From an uncultured bacterium (GTDB taxonomy: Bacteria; Bacteroidota; Bacteroidia; Bacteroidales; Bacteroidaceae), in contig CAJMQT010000067.1 in the NCBI GenBank assembly GCA_905215655.1, forward strand, positions 1 through 10,860: 10,860 nt of DNA, in the 5' to 3' direction. Under the pieces are notes generated by a model, which worked only from the letters and a program-made list of their open reading frames with translations, had not been told where the DNA came from and made no database searches. The position numbers were made by a program, and so were the translations under genes. Below are positions 1-7,127 of the stretch, in pieces. The number at the start of each line of letters is the position of its first letter. Within the stretch, counting starts at the first letter, position 1.

Positions 1-2
1 TC

Positions 3-71
3 GACATAGCCCGCTATGCCTTCGACGATACGGAAAACAATCCGTCGAATATTAACCTGCATTATTCATAG
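3..71 (+). pseudogene. 3' end of an unidentified gene, cut by the 183-bp element
   Basis: The window opens inside an open frame (codons from position 3) that reads DIARYAFDDTENNPSNI before entering the mobile element at 52. The element then supplies five more codons and a TAG at 69-71. The codons used before the junction (GAC, GCC, TTC, CGC) match those of mnmA, which favours a real gene. Removing the element and one TTAA joins position 51-55 to 235 in frame and extends the protein by about 13 residues (KTQTIENLMTDFG) to a TAA at 272-274. This suggests the insertion replaced the natural C-terminus. The family is not recognisable from so short a tail. A chance open frame remains possible, because only 16 codons lie outside the element. 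Confidence 0.4.
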
Positions 72-234
72 GCGTTTCTACTGCGAGTCCCAACTGCCTG
101 TACGTCAGCAAAGTGCTCGCTCTTCCTCTTTGGAAGTAGGAATTACTACATCCGGCATCGTCATCGCTGTGCTTTCACTGATGCACAGACATTTGGAACT
201 CTCGTAACGAAAGCCTATGAATAATGCAGGTTAA
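52..234 (+). mobile_element. MITE-like 183-bp element, copy A
   Basis: The ends are perfect 22-bp terminal inverted repeats at 52-73 and 213-234: TTAA followed by CCTGCATTATTCATAGGC, and its reverse complement. TTAA is itself palindromic and could be the target-site duplication rather than part of the repeat, leaving 18-bp repeats that start with CC. The interior has no plausible transposase frame, so the element would have to be mobilised by a transposase elsewhere. A second copy lies at 7259-7441 in opposite orientation and differs at only three positions (142, 176 and 182 in this copy). CC-ended repeats with a 4-bp duplication recall IS1380-type elements, but that family link is a guess. 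A small internal hairpin (CTTCC-TCTTT-GGAAG) lies at 122-136. Confidence 0.88.
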
Positions 235-310
235 GACACAAACGATAGAAAATCTAATGACAGATTTTGGTTAAAGAAAAAGGCATATCAAAAGACAGGC
301 TGAACTGTTT

Positions 311-341
311 TTTCTAAAGTAGGGAAATTTGATTATCTTTG
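311..341 (+). promoter_or_regulatory. Upstream mnmA promoter candidate (P1)
   Basis: TATCTTTG at 334-341 matches the Bacteroidota -7 box TAnnTTTG. TTTC at 311-314, 19 bp upstream, is one base from the usual TTTG. It lies 112 bp upstream of the mnmA start codon. The -7 box and the 11 bases after it are repeated almost exactly at 421-439. Its weaker -33 element makes it less certain than P2. Confidence 0.5.
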
Positions 342-358
342 CAATATGAATATTGCAA
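339..358. promoter_or_regulatory. Inverted repeat at the P1 transcription start (operator candidate)
   Basis: TTGCAATAT-GA-ATATTGCAA is a perfect 9-bp inverted repeat with a 2-bp centre, covering the end of the P1 -7 box and the expected transcription start. The two-base centre is too small for an RNA loop as drawn, which fits a dimeric protein-binding site better than a terminator. TTGCAA half-sites recur around P2 (415-419 as TTGCA; 426-431). No regulator gene is visible nearby. Confidence 0.4.
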
Positions 359-380
359 GATAGGATGCGTCTCGGAATAA

Positions 381-400
381 AAAGCAAACAAGTTTGCTTT
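381..400. promoter_or_regulatory. Inverted repeat overlapping the P2 -33 box (operator candidate)
   Basis: AAAGCAAAC-AA-GTTTGCTTT is a perfect 9-bp inverted repeat with a 2-bp centre. Its right arm runs into the TTTG at 398-401. It has the same arm length and centre length as the repeat at 339-358 but a different sequence. In RNA read from P1 it could also form a short hairpin followed by a loosely T-rich stretch, so an attenuator role is an alternative. Confidence 0.4.
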
Positions 401-428
401 GTTCTTCTCTCGGCTTGCACTATCTTTG
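398..428 (+). promoter_or_regulatory. Main mnmA promoter (P2)
   Basis: TTTG at 398-401, then exactly 19 bp, then TATCTTTG at 421-428: a full match to the Bacteroidota primary-sigma pattern. Transcription should begin around 434-437, giving mnmA a very short leader. A 6-bp inverted repeat, CTTGCA at 414-419 and TGCAAG at 427-432, brackets the -7 box. Confidence 0.78.
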
Positions 429-452
429 CAAGATGAATAAAGTAAAAAACAA

Positions 453-1538
453 ATGGAAGATTACAAAGATAAGAAGATTGCGGTGTTGCTATCCGGCGGC
501 GTAGACAGTTCGGTGGTGGTGTATGAGCTTGCAAATCAAGGACTTCACCCCGATTGCTTCTACATAAAGATTGGTCCTGAGGAGCAGGAGGAATGGGACT
601 GTTCGAGCGAGGAAGACCTTGAAATGGCTACTGCCGTGGCGGCTCGTTACGGCTGCCGTTTGCAGGTAATTGACTGCCACAAGGAATATTGGGAGCAGGT
701 GACGAAGTACACGATGGATAAAGTACGCAACGGTTTTACGCCCAATCCCGACGTTATGTGCAACCGGTTGATCAAGTTCGGCGCCTTCAACGAGAAGGCG
801 GGACACGACTACGACCTTATCGCTACGGGACATTATGCTCAGACCGAGATTATCGACGGGCGGAAATGGCTCGTCACAAGTCCCGACCCCGTTAAAGATC
901 AGACCGACTTTCTCGCACAGATTTATGACTGGCAGTTGCGCAAGGCGCTCTTCCCGATAGGTCATTACATGAAGGAGGAGGTGCGCGAAATAGCCGAGCG
1001 CGAGCATCTTGTCAATGCAAAGCGTAAGGACAGCCAGGGTATCTGCTTCCTCGGAAAAATCAACTACAACGATTATATCCGTCGATACTTGGGCGAAAAC
1101 CCGGGCGACGTGCTCGAATTTGAGACGGGAAAGAAGATCGGAATGCACCGCGGACTATGGTTCCACACCATCGGTCAGCGCCACGGACTGGGCTTTGGCG
1201 GCGGTCCGTGGTATGCAGTCAAGAAAGATTTGACAGAAAACGTGCTTTACGTCAGCAAGGGTTATGACCCGAAGACGGCGTACAAAAAGGATTTTCCGAT
1301 ACACGACTTCCACTTCCTTACATGTAATCCGTGGGGCGACGCCACCGAAGTCGGCATAACATTCAAAATCCGGCACACGCCCGAATATCACCCGGCACGA
1401 CTCGAACGGACGGGCGACGGCACTTATGTCGTACACTCGGAGCACCCGATACACGGCGTGGCGCCGGGTCAGTTCTGCGTCGTCTACGACGAACAGCACC
1501 ACCGTTGCATAGGCAGCGGCGAGATAGCGTGGGGATAA
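453..1538 (+). CDS. mnmA: tRNA-specific 2-thiouridylase MnmA
   Basis: MnmA activates U34 of tRNAs for Lys, Glu and Gln with ATP and inserts sulfur relayed from a cysteine desulfurase, making the s2U that supports accurate decoding; it acts in the cytoplasm. The 361 residues fit the family length. The N-terminal PP-loop SGGVDSS is at 14-20. The catalytic cysteine is Cys103 in PNPDVMCNRLIKFG, and the second cysteine, Cys198 in DSQGICFLG, completes the pair. The central GQRHGLG segment and the C-terminal beta domain follow. The ATG at 453 sits about 25 bp after the P2 -7 box and has no Shine-Dalgarno sequence, as is usual in this phylum. The gene stands alone on the + strand and converges with the next gene, leaving 19 bp between their stops. 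Bacteroidota can carry more than one MnmA-like gene, so a paralogue elsewhere is possible. Confidence 0.95.
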   Translation: MEDYKDKKIAVLLSGGVDSSVVVYELANQGLHPDCFYIKIGPEEQEEWDCSSEEDLEMATAVAARYGCRLQVIDCHKEYWEQVTKYTMDKVRNGFTPNPDVMCNRLIKFGAFNEKAGHDYDLIATGHYAQTEIIDGRKWLVTSPDPVKDQTDFLAQIYDWQLRKALFPIGHYMKEEVREIAEREHLVNAKRKDSQGICFLGKINYNDYIRRYLGENPGDVLEFETGKKIGMHRGLWFHTIGQRHGLGFGGGPWYAVKKDLTENVLYVSKGYDPKTAYKKDFPIHDFHFLTCNPWGDATEVGITFKIRHTPEYHPARLERTGDGTYVVHSEHPIHGVAPGQFCVVYDEQHHRCIGSGEIAWG

Positions 1539-1557
1539 ATGCCGCTTTCGCAGCGTC

Positions 1558-3564
1558 TCAAAACTTCCATCTGACCTGCATCTCGAGGTCGGTGGCCGAC
1601 GAGTGGTCTATCTGTTGATAGCCCGACCCTATCTTATTTCTATCGAAATACTTGCTTGTGCCGACCTTGGCTGTTATCTCCAAATTCTTGAAATGCTCGG
1701 TCGAGGCATACAGCATGTAACGAATGCCTTTGCCGTAATACGACGGAAAGTAAAACGAGCGGCGCATGCCGCGCTCATAAGAGTACACCCTGCTGTCATA
1801 ATCGTCAGTATTGAAATAGCCGAACGAGGCATTCAGACTGACGATTTTTTCGTATCTGCAACTGAAATTCTGGCTTATCATCCACCCGAAGCTGCGCTCC
1901 TTATACTCCGTTAAGGCAAGGTCAGCCTGCGTCTTGGCGCTCCACGTCGTCGCGTTGTATGCCGCCGAGAGCCGCCCCCGATGTTCGGTTTTGTTTATAA
2001 GCGCCGTCTTGTCCTCGTTGTCCCTCTCCCTTATCTTCACTCTGTAACGCGCCGTGAATGCCCAACGCTCGGGCGTGTATGTCATCTGGACGAGATTGTC
2101 AAACGACTTTGAACTGTTTGCCGCCTGATACTTGGGCCATGCGAAGTAGGCATAGTCCGAATACGCCAGCAGACTTAGCTGCGGCTTGATGCGCCATGTC
2201 AGTCCGATGTACAGCCCGCTCTCGTTCTGCACGGCTCCGCCCTCGCTGAAACTCTCGGCAAAGAGCGAGTAATATTTAAACGAATAAAAGCGCTGTAACG
2301 CCATCAGACTGACGTTCTCGGCGGGCGAAAAACTAACGCTGTTGATTGTTGCGACGGCGTTACAACCACCGGTTGCCGTCTCGCCGCTGAACGAAAAACG
2401 GCTACCTGTGTAGCCGTAATTGACGCCCGCATTGTAAAAATCTCTGCCGGCGGCATAATGCCGACGATAAACGGCGGTCTTGTTGGGTTTCAGTTCTTTG
2501 TCGAGAGAGGTATAGACAGCCGTCGCCCCGAAGTAAAATCCGCCCCGGCGATAGTCCAGATTGCCTCCTACGAGCAACTGAGAGGAGTTGTTTTTCTTTG
2601 CTATCTCGGTCTTTGTGCGGTGATAATTCGATGTCAAAATCGTTGCTATGGTGCCGTTGTCCTTGTTCAGCGTGGCGTCAATGTCGCGATATGAGACGAA
2701 CAGACTTGCGTCAAGACCTTTCCCGATATTTACCGTTGCCGCCGCACCTTGAAGATAGTTGCCTTCCGACGCCGAGGCGTGGGCACGGATGTTGCTGCCG
2801 CCGCGCCCCATGGAAGAGAGCGTCGAGAGCTTGCCGAAGCCGTAATTGTTGTTGATTACAAGTCCCATGCCGAAGCGCAGGCGGTATCTGCCCAAGGCAA
2901 GGGTCTTTATCCTGCCGAGATTTTTCAGCACGAGATAAAACGAATAGAAGTCGTAACCCATGCTGTTACAACCCGCGAAGAACGGTTCGCCGGCATCCTG
3001 TGAGCCGAGAAAGCCGAGCCTTACGCTATTGCCGTAAGTGAAATCGTACCTTATGCTGTGCTTGTATTGGTAGCCTTCGTAGCCATCTCTGTCACCTTTG
3101 CGGCTGTAAAAGGGCACTTTCAGCGTACCGAGGAAATCATGTTTGCCGTATTTCTGTATGTTTTTCAGCGTCGGAAACGTGCGTTTCTTCACCTCGCCGG
3201 CGTATGTGAAGTAGGTCAGCAACTTGCGTTTCAAGTAATCGATGTTTTCAAGCATCGCCACCTCACCGAGCGTTTTCATAGCACCGTATTTGTAGATATG
3301 CTCGCTTATGTCTTCAACATCTTTCGCCGTAAGGAACGGCAGCTGTTCAAGCTCATCGCGCGTTGCCGTGTTTATGTTTAAGGGATGTTCTTCAAGGTCG
3401 TATAACAGGTCGAAAGATTCCTCTAAAACCGAAGACTCGAAATCTTCCATCTCACCCAACTGATACAGATACTGCTCCCATTCACGAGCCTGCTGGGCAT
3501 ACGCTCCGCAAACGCAAAGACACAAAAATAAGAATAAAAGCGGTATTTTGTTTCTCACGGACAA
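1558..3564 (-). CDS. Secreted helix-hairpin-helix protein with outer-membrane barrel-like C-terminus
   Basis: This 668-residue protein begins with a signal peptide (hydrophobic 8-20, likely cleavage after AYA at 23). A ComEA-like helix-hairpin-helix follows: NINTATRDELEQLPFLTAKD at 63-82 and a second turn, YGAMKTLGEVAMLENI, at 93-108. From about 140 to the end it is rich in Tyr, Phe and alternating polar/hydrophobic strands and closes with VRWKF, the C-terminal Phe typical of outer-membrane barrels. The segment LGRYRLRFGMGLVINNNYGF (224-243) resembles the conserved core of Bacteroidota helix-hairpin-helix/barrel proteins. Such repeats usually bind DNA non-specifically, so a periplasmic DNA-binding domain on a barrel is possible; a role in DNA uptake is inference. 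There is no in-frame ATG near the start: an in-frame TGA lies three codons upstream, so translation begins at TTG (3564) or GTG (3558). GTG gives the more usual signal peptide MRNKIPLLF. Confidence 0.8.
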   Translation of the reverse strand: MSVRNKIPLLFLFLCLCVCGAYAQQAREWEQYLYQLGEMEDFESSVLEESFDLLYDLEEHPLNINTATRDELEQLPFLTAKDVEDISEHIYKYGAMKTLGEVAMLENIDYLKRKLLTYFTYAGEVKKRTFPTLKNIQKYGKHDFLGTLKVPFYSRKGDRDGYEGYQYKHSIRYDFTYGNSVRLGFLGSQDAGEPFFAGCNSMGYDFYSFYLVLKNLGRIKTLALGRYRLRFGMGLVINNNYGFGKLSTLSSMGRGGSNIRAHASASEGNYLQGAAATVNIGKGLDASLFVSYRDIDATLNKDNGTIATILTSNYHRTKTEIAKKNNSSQLLVGGNLDYRRGGFYFGATAVYTSLDKELKPNKTAVYRRHYAAGRDFYNAGVNYGYTGSRFSFSGETATGGCNAVATINSVSFSPAENVSLMALQRFYSFKYYSLFAESFSEGGAVQNESGLYIGLTWRIKPQLSLLAYSDYAYFAWPKYQAANSSKSFDNLVQMTYTPERWAFTARYRVKIRERDNEDKTALINKTEHRGRLSAAYNATTWSAKTQADLALTEYKERSFGWMISQNFSCRYEKIVSLNASFGYFNTDDYDSRVYSYERGMRRSFYFPSYYGKGIRYMLYASTEHFKNLEITAKVGTSKYFDRNKIGSGYQQIDHSSATDLEMQVRWKF

Positions 3565-3614
3565 GGTCGTTCAGGTTAATATACCTTACAAAGGTAAGGC
3601 AAATCCGTGAGAAA
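3551..3614. repeat. 11-bp inverted repeat flanking the helix-hairpin-helix gene promoter
   Basis: TTTCTCACGGA at 3551-3561 and its exact reverse complement TCCGTGAGAAA at 3604-3614 are 42 bp apart. The left arm covers both candidate start codons; the right arm lies between the -33 and -7 boxes. A second, smaller inverted repeat, TACCTT-ACA-AAGGTA (3582-3596), covers the -7 box. In DNA these could be regulator sites. In RNA starting near 3582 only the arm at the start codon would be transcribed, so a translation-blocking hairpin between the arms is unlikely unless transcription starts further upstream. Confidence 0.5.
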
Positions 3615-3619
3615 AGCAA
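3589..3619 (-). promoter_or_regulatory. Promoter of the helix-hairpin-helix/barrel gene
   Basis: On the minus strand TACCTTTG (3596 down to 3589) matches TAnnTTTG, and TTG (3619 to 3617) lies 20 bp upstream. Transcription would start near 3582, giving a leader of about 20 bases. The promoter lies just past the stop of the upstream nucleotidyltransferase-like gene, so this gene can be expressed independently of the glycan genes. Confidence 0.65.
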
Positions 3620-3623
3620 GGAT

Positions 3624-4856
3624 TTATATATAAAAACTTGTTTTCTTATTCTCTTGAAATCTCATTCTCCAACACCAATGCCAAAGCATGAACAATGGTT
3701 CACAGAGAGCTTCTTCGGGATAGCTGCGGAGCAGGCACAGGGCACGTTTCAGTTTCCAAACGGCATGAGGAAAACGCCCGCCGTTCTTTAAATCACGCTC
3801 CCGTTCGTCAAAATGCCCGAAGTTGCCGCCTAACATTATTTCATCAAGCAGCCTCCTGCCCTCTTTCTCGTCGGGCGTGAATATATAATAAGGTGACGGC
3901 AGATCAAAAACCTCATGCAGCACCCACATCACGGCGGAAGTAAACTTTTTCAGTCCGACTGATTGCAACACCGGCTCCACTTCATCCTTTATACTTAGGC
4001 GTGCGCCCGTCTTTTCCGTCAGCGTTTCTTCCCTCCGGTTTGTCATCTCCGTTTCGTCTGCACCATGCAAAGACCTCAACGTAAAGTAGTAATCCATCAC
4101 TTGGCGCAGTCCGAGCCCCGATTCCATATAATGCATGAACAGATGACACATCTGAAACACGACATTCACCGGCGTCACAGGCATTGAAAAGCCAAGCACC
4201 GTCTTGTTCTTCATGCACTCATCGGCATGGATAGAGAAGAAATGTTGCAGCCTCCGGTTTCTTATCGGCGAATGCAGGAACGACGGACGGTAATGCACTT
4301 CAACAGCCGTTCCTTCAAAATCAGGTGCCTCAATATGGTGATAATAATCCTTGGGATTAATCTTCAAGCCCATAATTTCGTACTTACGATTCACATAACG
4401 CCTTATCGCCGCCTGTCCGTAAAACGTGACACTCTTTCCGGAAGAACGCACAGGCAACACCACGCCCTCAACCTTCGTGCGACACCAAATGTCTATATCT
4501 CCCGGAGTACGCCTTCTTCCGAGACTTTCCGGATATACCGTTTGATTGCTTTGCCCTTTCAGAATGCAGCTGTTAAAGCCGTCACGGTCAAGCCTTTCGC
4601 TCAACGTCCGGCATTGAGCGTTAAGTTTATCGTTAAGTCGTTCTATCTGAACTACAAGGACATACCACTTCCGACGTAATTCAACAGGACACGAAACGCC
4701 CGCCGCATGCAGCCGTTCCACACCTGAAAAGCCGATGCCCAACAACGCCTGACGCTCGCAAAAAGCGAAACATTGCCTCCATTCCTTATCCGTGAAAGGG
4801 CGCGACAGGTTCTCTCTTATACCAAGCGCGACTTGAAGGAACTCGTAAAAAATCAT
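3624..4856 (-). CDS. Nucleotidyltransferase-fold protein (PF14907-like)
   Basis: This 410-residue protein carries the signature of the uncharacterised nucleotidyltransferase family PF14907: LKG at 99-101, a tyrosine-proline at 108-109, an Arg-rich turn, then GDIDIW at 119-124 with the likely metal-binding pair Asp120/Asp122, and VEVHYRPSF at 185-193 as the probable site of a third carboxylate (Glu186). The usual His-rich HLFMHY segment is at 238-243. Family members lie in polysaccharide and peptide-modification clusters, and their substrate is generally unknown. Two stretches look like insertions: about 125-147 after the DxD strand, and a charged low-complexity segment at about 264-290. The ATG lies 15 bp after the stop of the GT26 gene, so the two are probably cotranscribed. 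I infer a cytoplasmic role in surface-glycan assembly; the reaction is unknown. Confidence 0.75.
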   Translation of the reverse strand: MIFYEFLQVALGIRENLSRPFTDKEWRQCFAFCERQALLGIGFSGVERLHAAGVSCPVELRRKWYVLVVQIERLNDKLNAQCRTLSERLDRDGFNSCILKGQSNQTVYPESLGRRRTPGDIDIWCRTKVEGVVLPVRSSGKSVTFYGQAAIRRYVNRKYEIMGLKINPKDYYHHIEAPDFEGTAVEVHYRPSFLHSPIRNRRLQHFFSIHADECMKNKTVLGFSMPVTPVNVVFQMCHLFMHYMESGLGLRQVMDYYFTLRSLHGADETEMTNRREETLTEKTGARLSIKDEVEPVLQSVGLKKFTSAVMWVLHEVFDLPSPYYIFTPDEKEGRRLLDEIMLGGNFGHFDERERDLKNGGRFPHAVWKLKRALCLLRSYPEEALCEPLFMLWHWCWRMRFQENKKTSFYI

Positions 4857-4871
4857 ATTATCCGATTTAGA

Positions 4872-5600
4872 CTATCTTACGCCGACGTATTCATTAAAGA
4901 CATTCCAAAGAAACAACGGATTGCCCAAAACATACCGGCGCCACATCCGCCTCGGTTCTTTCAGCAAACGGTACAACCATTCCAAGGAGTGCTCCCGCCA
5001 TCTCTGCGGAGCACGCTTGTACGTTCCGGCAAAAAAGTCGAATACAGCACCGACCGTTCCGACATGACAATGAATGTCCAGCTCTGCCCAATGACGGTAC
5101 GTCCACTTCTCCTGTTTGGGCGCGGTCATACCGATCCACAGCAGATCAGGATTTGCTTTATTGATTGCCGAGATTATCGCCTCATTGTCTTCTTTCGTAA
5201 ATTCCGGCTTATACGGCGGCGAATAAGTCTCCACCGTGATGTTCGGATATTCCGTCGCAGCACGTTTCTTTATCAAATCCAGCACCCGTTCGCTGCTCCC
5301 CATAAAGAAACATTTGCCCCCTTTCTTATTGAGCCGTTCCATTTCAAACGTGAACAGGTCCCAGCCGGCTATCCGCTCTTTCGGTCTTGACTTTGCTTTC
5401 AGCCATCGACAGGCAAAAACTATGCTCGCGCCATCAGGTATCAGGACATCGCCTTTGCTCAATGCCTCGGCAAAAAGTTTGTCCTTCAATGCGGTGTTAT
5501 ATGAATGGGCATTAATCGTATTAATAAGCAGTTTGCCCTCGGGTAACGACAGCAACGCATACTTTCCATCGAGAATGGAAAGTTCTTTAAGGCTAAACAT
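4872..5600 (-). CDS. WecG/TagA/CpsF-family glycosyltransferase (GT26)
   Basis: The 242 residues match the GT26 family, whose studied members (WecG, TagA) add ManNAc or ManNAcA to a lipid-linked GlcNAc at the inner face of the inner membrane, the second sugar step in teichoic-acid linkage units and enterobacterial common antigen. Visible signatures: LIPDGASIV with the conserved Asp56, ERIAGWDL at 75-82, GMTAPKQEKW at 157-166, and GAVFDFFAGTYKRAP at 184-198 followed by HSLEWLYRLLKEPRR. The Arg/aromatic-rich tail after 200 corresponds to the membrane-associating appendage described for TagA. The sugar donor cannot be read from sequence. The gene follows the GT4 gene by 233 bp and precedes the PF14907-type gene by 15 bp. 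The ATG is preceded by an A/T-rich stretch without a Shine-Dalgarno sequence. Confidence 0.9.
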   Translation of the reverse strand: MFSLKELSILDGKYALLSLPEGKLLINTINAHSYNTALKDKLFAEALSKGDVLIPDGASIVFACRWLKAKSRPKERIAGWDLFTFEMERLNKKGGKCFFMGSSERVLDLIKKRAATEYPNITVETYSPPYKPEFTKEDNEAIISAINKANPDLLWIGMTAPKQEKWTYRHWAELDIHCHVGTVGAVFDFFAGTYKRAPQRWREHSLEWLYRLLKEPRRMWRRYVLGNPLFLWNVFNEYVGVR

Positions 5601-5833
5601 AATAAGAAAAGGAATTTAATGTGTTTGACTGTATATCAAAATAAAGTCGTTAACGGAAGTAGTGCGGCTTGCTCCGCATGAAGTCAACTTATTTTTGACA
5701 CACCGTCATCAGTTCATGAAAAAGGAAAAAGAATAATTCATATCACGGAAATTCAATGAAAATCCGCAGTAAGACAAAAAATAACTCTATAAATATTGTT
5801 CTTGATTTCTTCAAGAAACCTTGTGACGGAAGA
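5601..5833. other. Intergenic region between the GT4 and GT26 genes, with one small hairpin
   Basis: These 233 bp hold no convincing gene on either strand. A short hairpin, TGCGG-CTTGCT-CCGCA, lies at 5663-5678 with no T-tract on either side. TTATTTTG on the minus strand (5644 to 5637) is one base from a -7 box but has no -33 partner, so a separate promoter for the GT26 gene is possible but unproven. Confidence 0.4.
5799..5817 (-). terminator. Weak terminator candidate after the GT4 gene
   Basis: TTCTTGA-TTTCT-TCAAGAA is a 7-bp inverted repeat with a 5-nt loop, starting 17 bp past the GT4 stop codon. The arms are A/T-rich and the run that follows on the minus strand (AACAATATTTAT) is not a clean U-tract. 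Partial termination or mere mRNA 3'-end structure are both possible. Confidence 0.25.
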
Positions 5834-7051
5834 CTATCGTAAGGATTTATACAAATCCACCACTTGCAGAGCTTTACGCTCCCACGACAGTTCGTTCTGT
5901 CTTGATACACAGCCTTTTGAAAGCTGCTGTAAGACCTCTTTATTGTTATAAAACAGCTCTATTTTTTCCGCGAAGTCCTTTACGGATTGTCGAGGATTGG
6001 TGAGCGGTATCTTTATACCGACGGTCTCGTCGACCGAGTCGCCTTGCCCGCAGGTGTCAAAGCACAGCACGGGCAAACTGTTACCTATCGCCTCAAGTAC
6101 AACATGCGGCGTGCCTTCCGCCACACTGGTAAAGAAGAACAAGTCGGATTGCCGCATTATGCGTTGCACCTCGTCGTGAGACACAGCTCCATGCCACACG
6201 CACAAATCATTAACGCCAAGCGTCTCAGCCTCATTCTCGTATTCCGACACATCACCTCCGCCGACGACATGCAACCGCAAATCCGGATGGCGGGCAGCTG
6301 CAACGGCACGAATGGCAAGAGATAATTGTTTTCGGAAGTCTGCCTTACCTACCCAAAGCAAATCAAATGTATCTTTCGGCTGTCGCTCCGTCGGCGTTTC
6401 GTCTTTGACATAACATCCTGTTTCATTGATGAGAGGAGAGTCTATGCCGAAATACTTTTTGAAAGATTGTTGGGAATTTGATGATGCAGAAATGACGACG
6501 GCAGCCTTTTCAATCATCTTAGCAACTCTCTTGCTATGTTGCAACTGCCACTTTGTGATCCGGTTTTTCAAACGAATAAACAACTTGGCTTTCAAACCGG
6601 CGCCTTCAAGATATTCAACAGGAAACATTTCCTTTGCGTCTACCGGTCCCCAAACCAACGGCACACCCTCAATCTTCCACAAAAAACCCGGTTCACGAAA
6701 ACCGATCATATTAAGTTGGTGGAGCACGTCTATACGTTTCTTCGTGCAGATATCCTTTGCGATGAGATATGTCTTCCACTGCCACTCCTTATAATATTTA
6801 TAAAATCGCCAGTCGCCTTGGTTCCAGCACATTCGCCTCACCTCCTCCGAAACAGGATTATAATAAAAGTGCATATTTTGCCCCTGCGGCAAAGTCGGCA
6901 ACACCGCTTCTATCTTATCACGAAATTCTCCTTCCGTAATAATATGCAGCTCGCAGTATTTGGCAAGATTAACGCACCAGTTCCACGCCATGCCCGGCTC
7001 GCTGCCCATGCCGGGAGAACAGGCATAGGCATTAATAAGAATGGAAAGCAT
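5834..7051 (-). CDS. Glycosyltransferase family 4 (GT-B fold)
   Basis: The 405 residues form a GT-B enzyme. The N-terminal acceptor-side domain opens with LSILINAYACSPGMGSEPG, a pattern common in GT4 enzymes. The C-terminal donor domain has LLWVGKADFRK at 231-241 (Lys241 in the phosphate-binding position), LRLHVVGGG at 258-266, and the E-x7-E element EGTPHVVLE at 312-320 followed by AIGNSLPVLCFD. GT4 enzymes are retaining transferases that add a hexose to a growing lipid-linked glycan in the cytoplasm; the sugar and acceptor are not predictable here. The protein has normal length and is not truncated. The ATG at 7051 has an A/T-rich upstream stretch and no Shine-Dalgarno sequence. No TAnnTTTG box lies in the 200 bp upstream, so its transcript may start further up, near 7639, or come from the operon beyond. 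Confidence 0.92.
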   Translation of the reverse strand: MLSILINAYACSPGMGSEPGMAWNWCVNLAKYCELHIITEGEFRDKIEAVLPTLPQGQNMHFYYNPVSEEVRRMCWNQGDWRFYKYYKEWQWKTYLIAKDICTKKRIDVLHQLNMIGFREPGFLWKIEGVPLVWGPVDAKEMFPVEYLEGAGLKAKLFIRLKNRITKWQLQHSKRVAKMIEKAAVVISASSNSQQSFKKYFGIDSPLINETGCYVKDETPTERQPKDTFDLLWVGKADFRKQLSLAIRAVAAARHPDLRLHVVGGGDVSEYENEAETLGVNDLCVWHGAVSHDEVQRIMRQSDLFFFTSVAEGTPHVVLEAIGNSLPVLCFDTCGQGDSVDETVGIKIPLTNPRQSVKDFAEKIELFYNNKEVLQQLSKGCVSRQNELSWERKALQVVDLYKSLR

Positions 7052-7074
7052 AAAAGAAATTTGTATTTTACGTT

Positions 7075-7087
7075 AGTTCGACGAACT
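7075..7087. promoter_or_regulatory. Short palindrome upstream of the GT4 gene
   Basis: AGTTCG-A-CGAACT is a 13-bp palindrome with a single central base, 24 bp upstream of the GT4 start codon. It could be an operator or a small leader hairpin. At this size chance is a fair explanation. Confidence 0.25.
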
Positions 7088-7127
7088 CACGTTATTTTAT
7101 AAGTAAAATCGCTGTTATATTTATGTA

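Noticed and set aside
16..207. 63-codon + strand frame across the element at the left end
   Set aside because: Most of it lies in copy A, the translation is basic and low-quality, and the other frame (from position 3) has better codon use before the junction.
346..363. Possible leader peptide MNIAR followed by TAG upstream of mnmA
   Set aside because: The ATG lies within a few bases of the expected P1 start, inside the palindrome, and a five-codon frame carries no evidence by itself.
271..534. 87-codon minus-strand frame over the mnmA promoters and start
   Set aside because: It overlaps a well-supported promoter and the mnmA N-terminus and shows no domain-like pattern.
489..1148. 219-codon minus-strand frame inside mnmA
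   Set aside because: It is the antisense shadow of mnmA; the + strand carries the PP-loop and both catalytic cysteines.
1541..1555. CGCT-TTCGC-AGCG hairpin between the convergent mnmA and barrel genes
   Set aside because: A 4-bp stem without a T-run is too weak to call a terminator.
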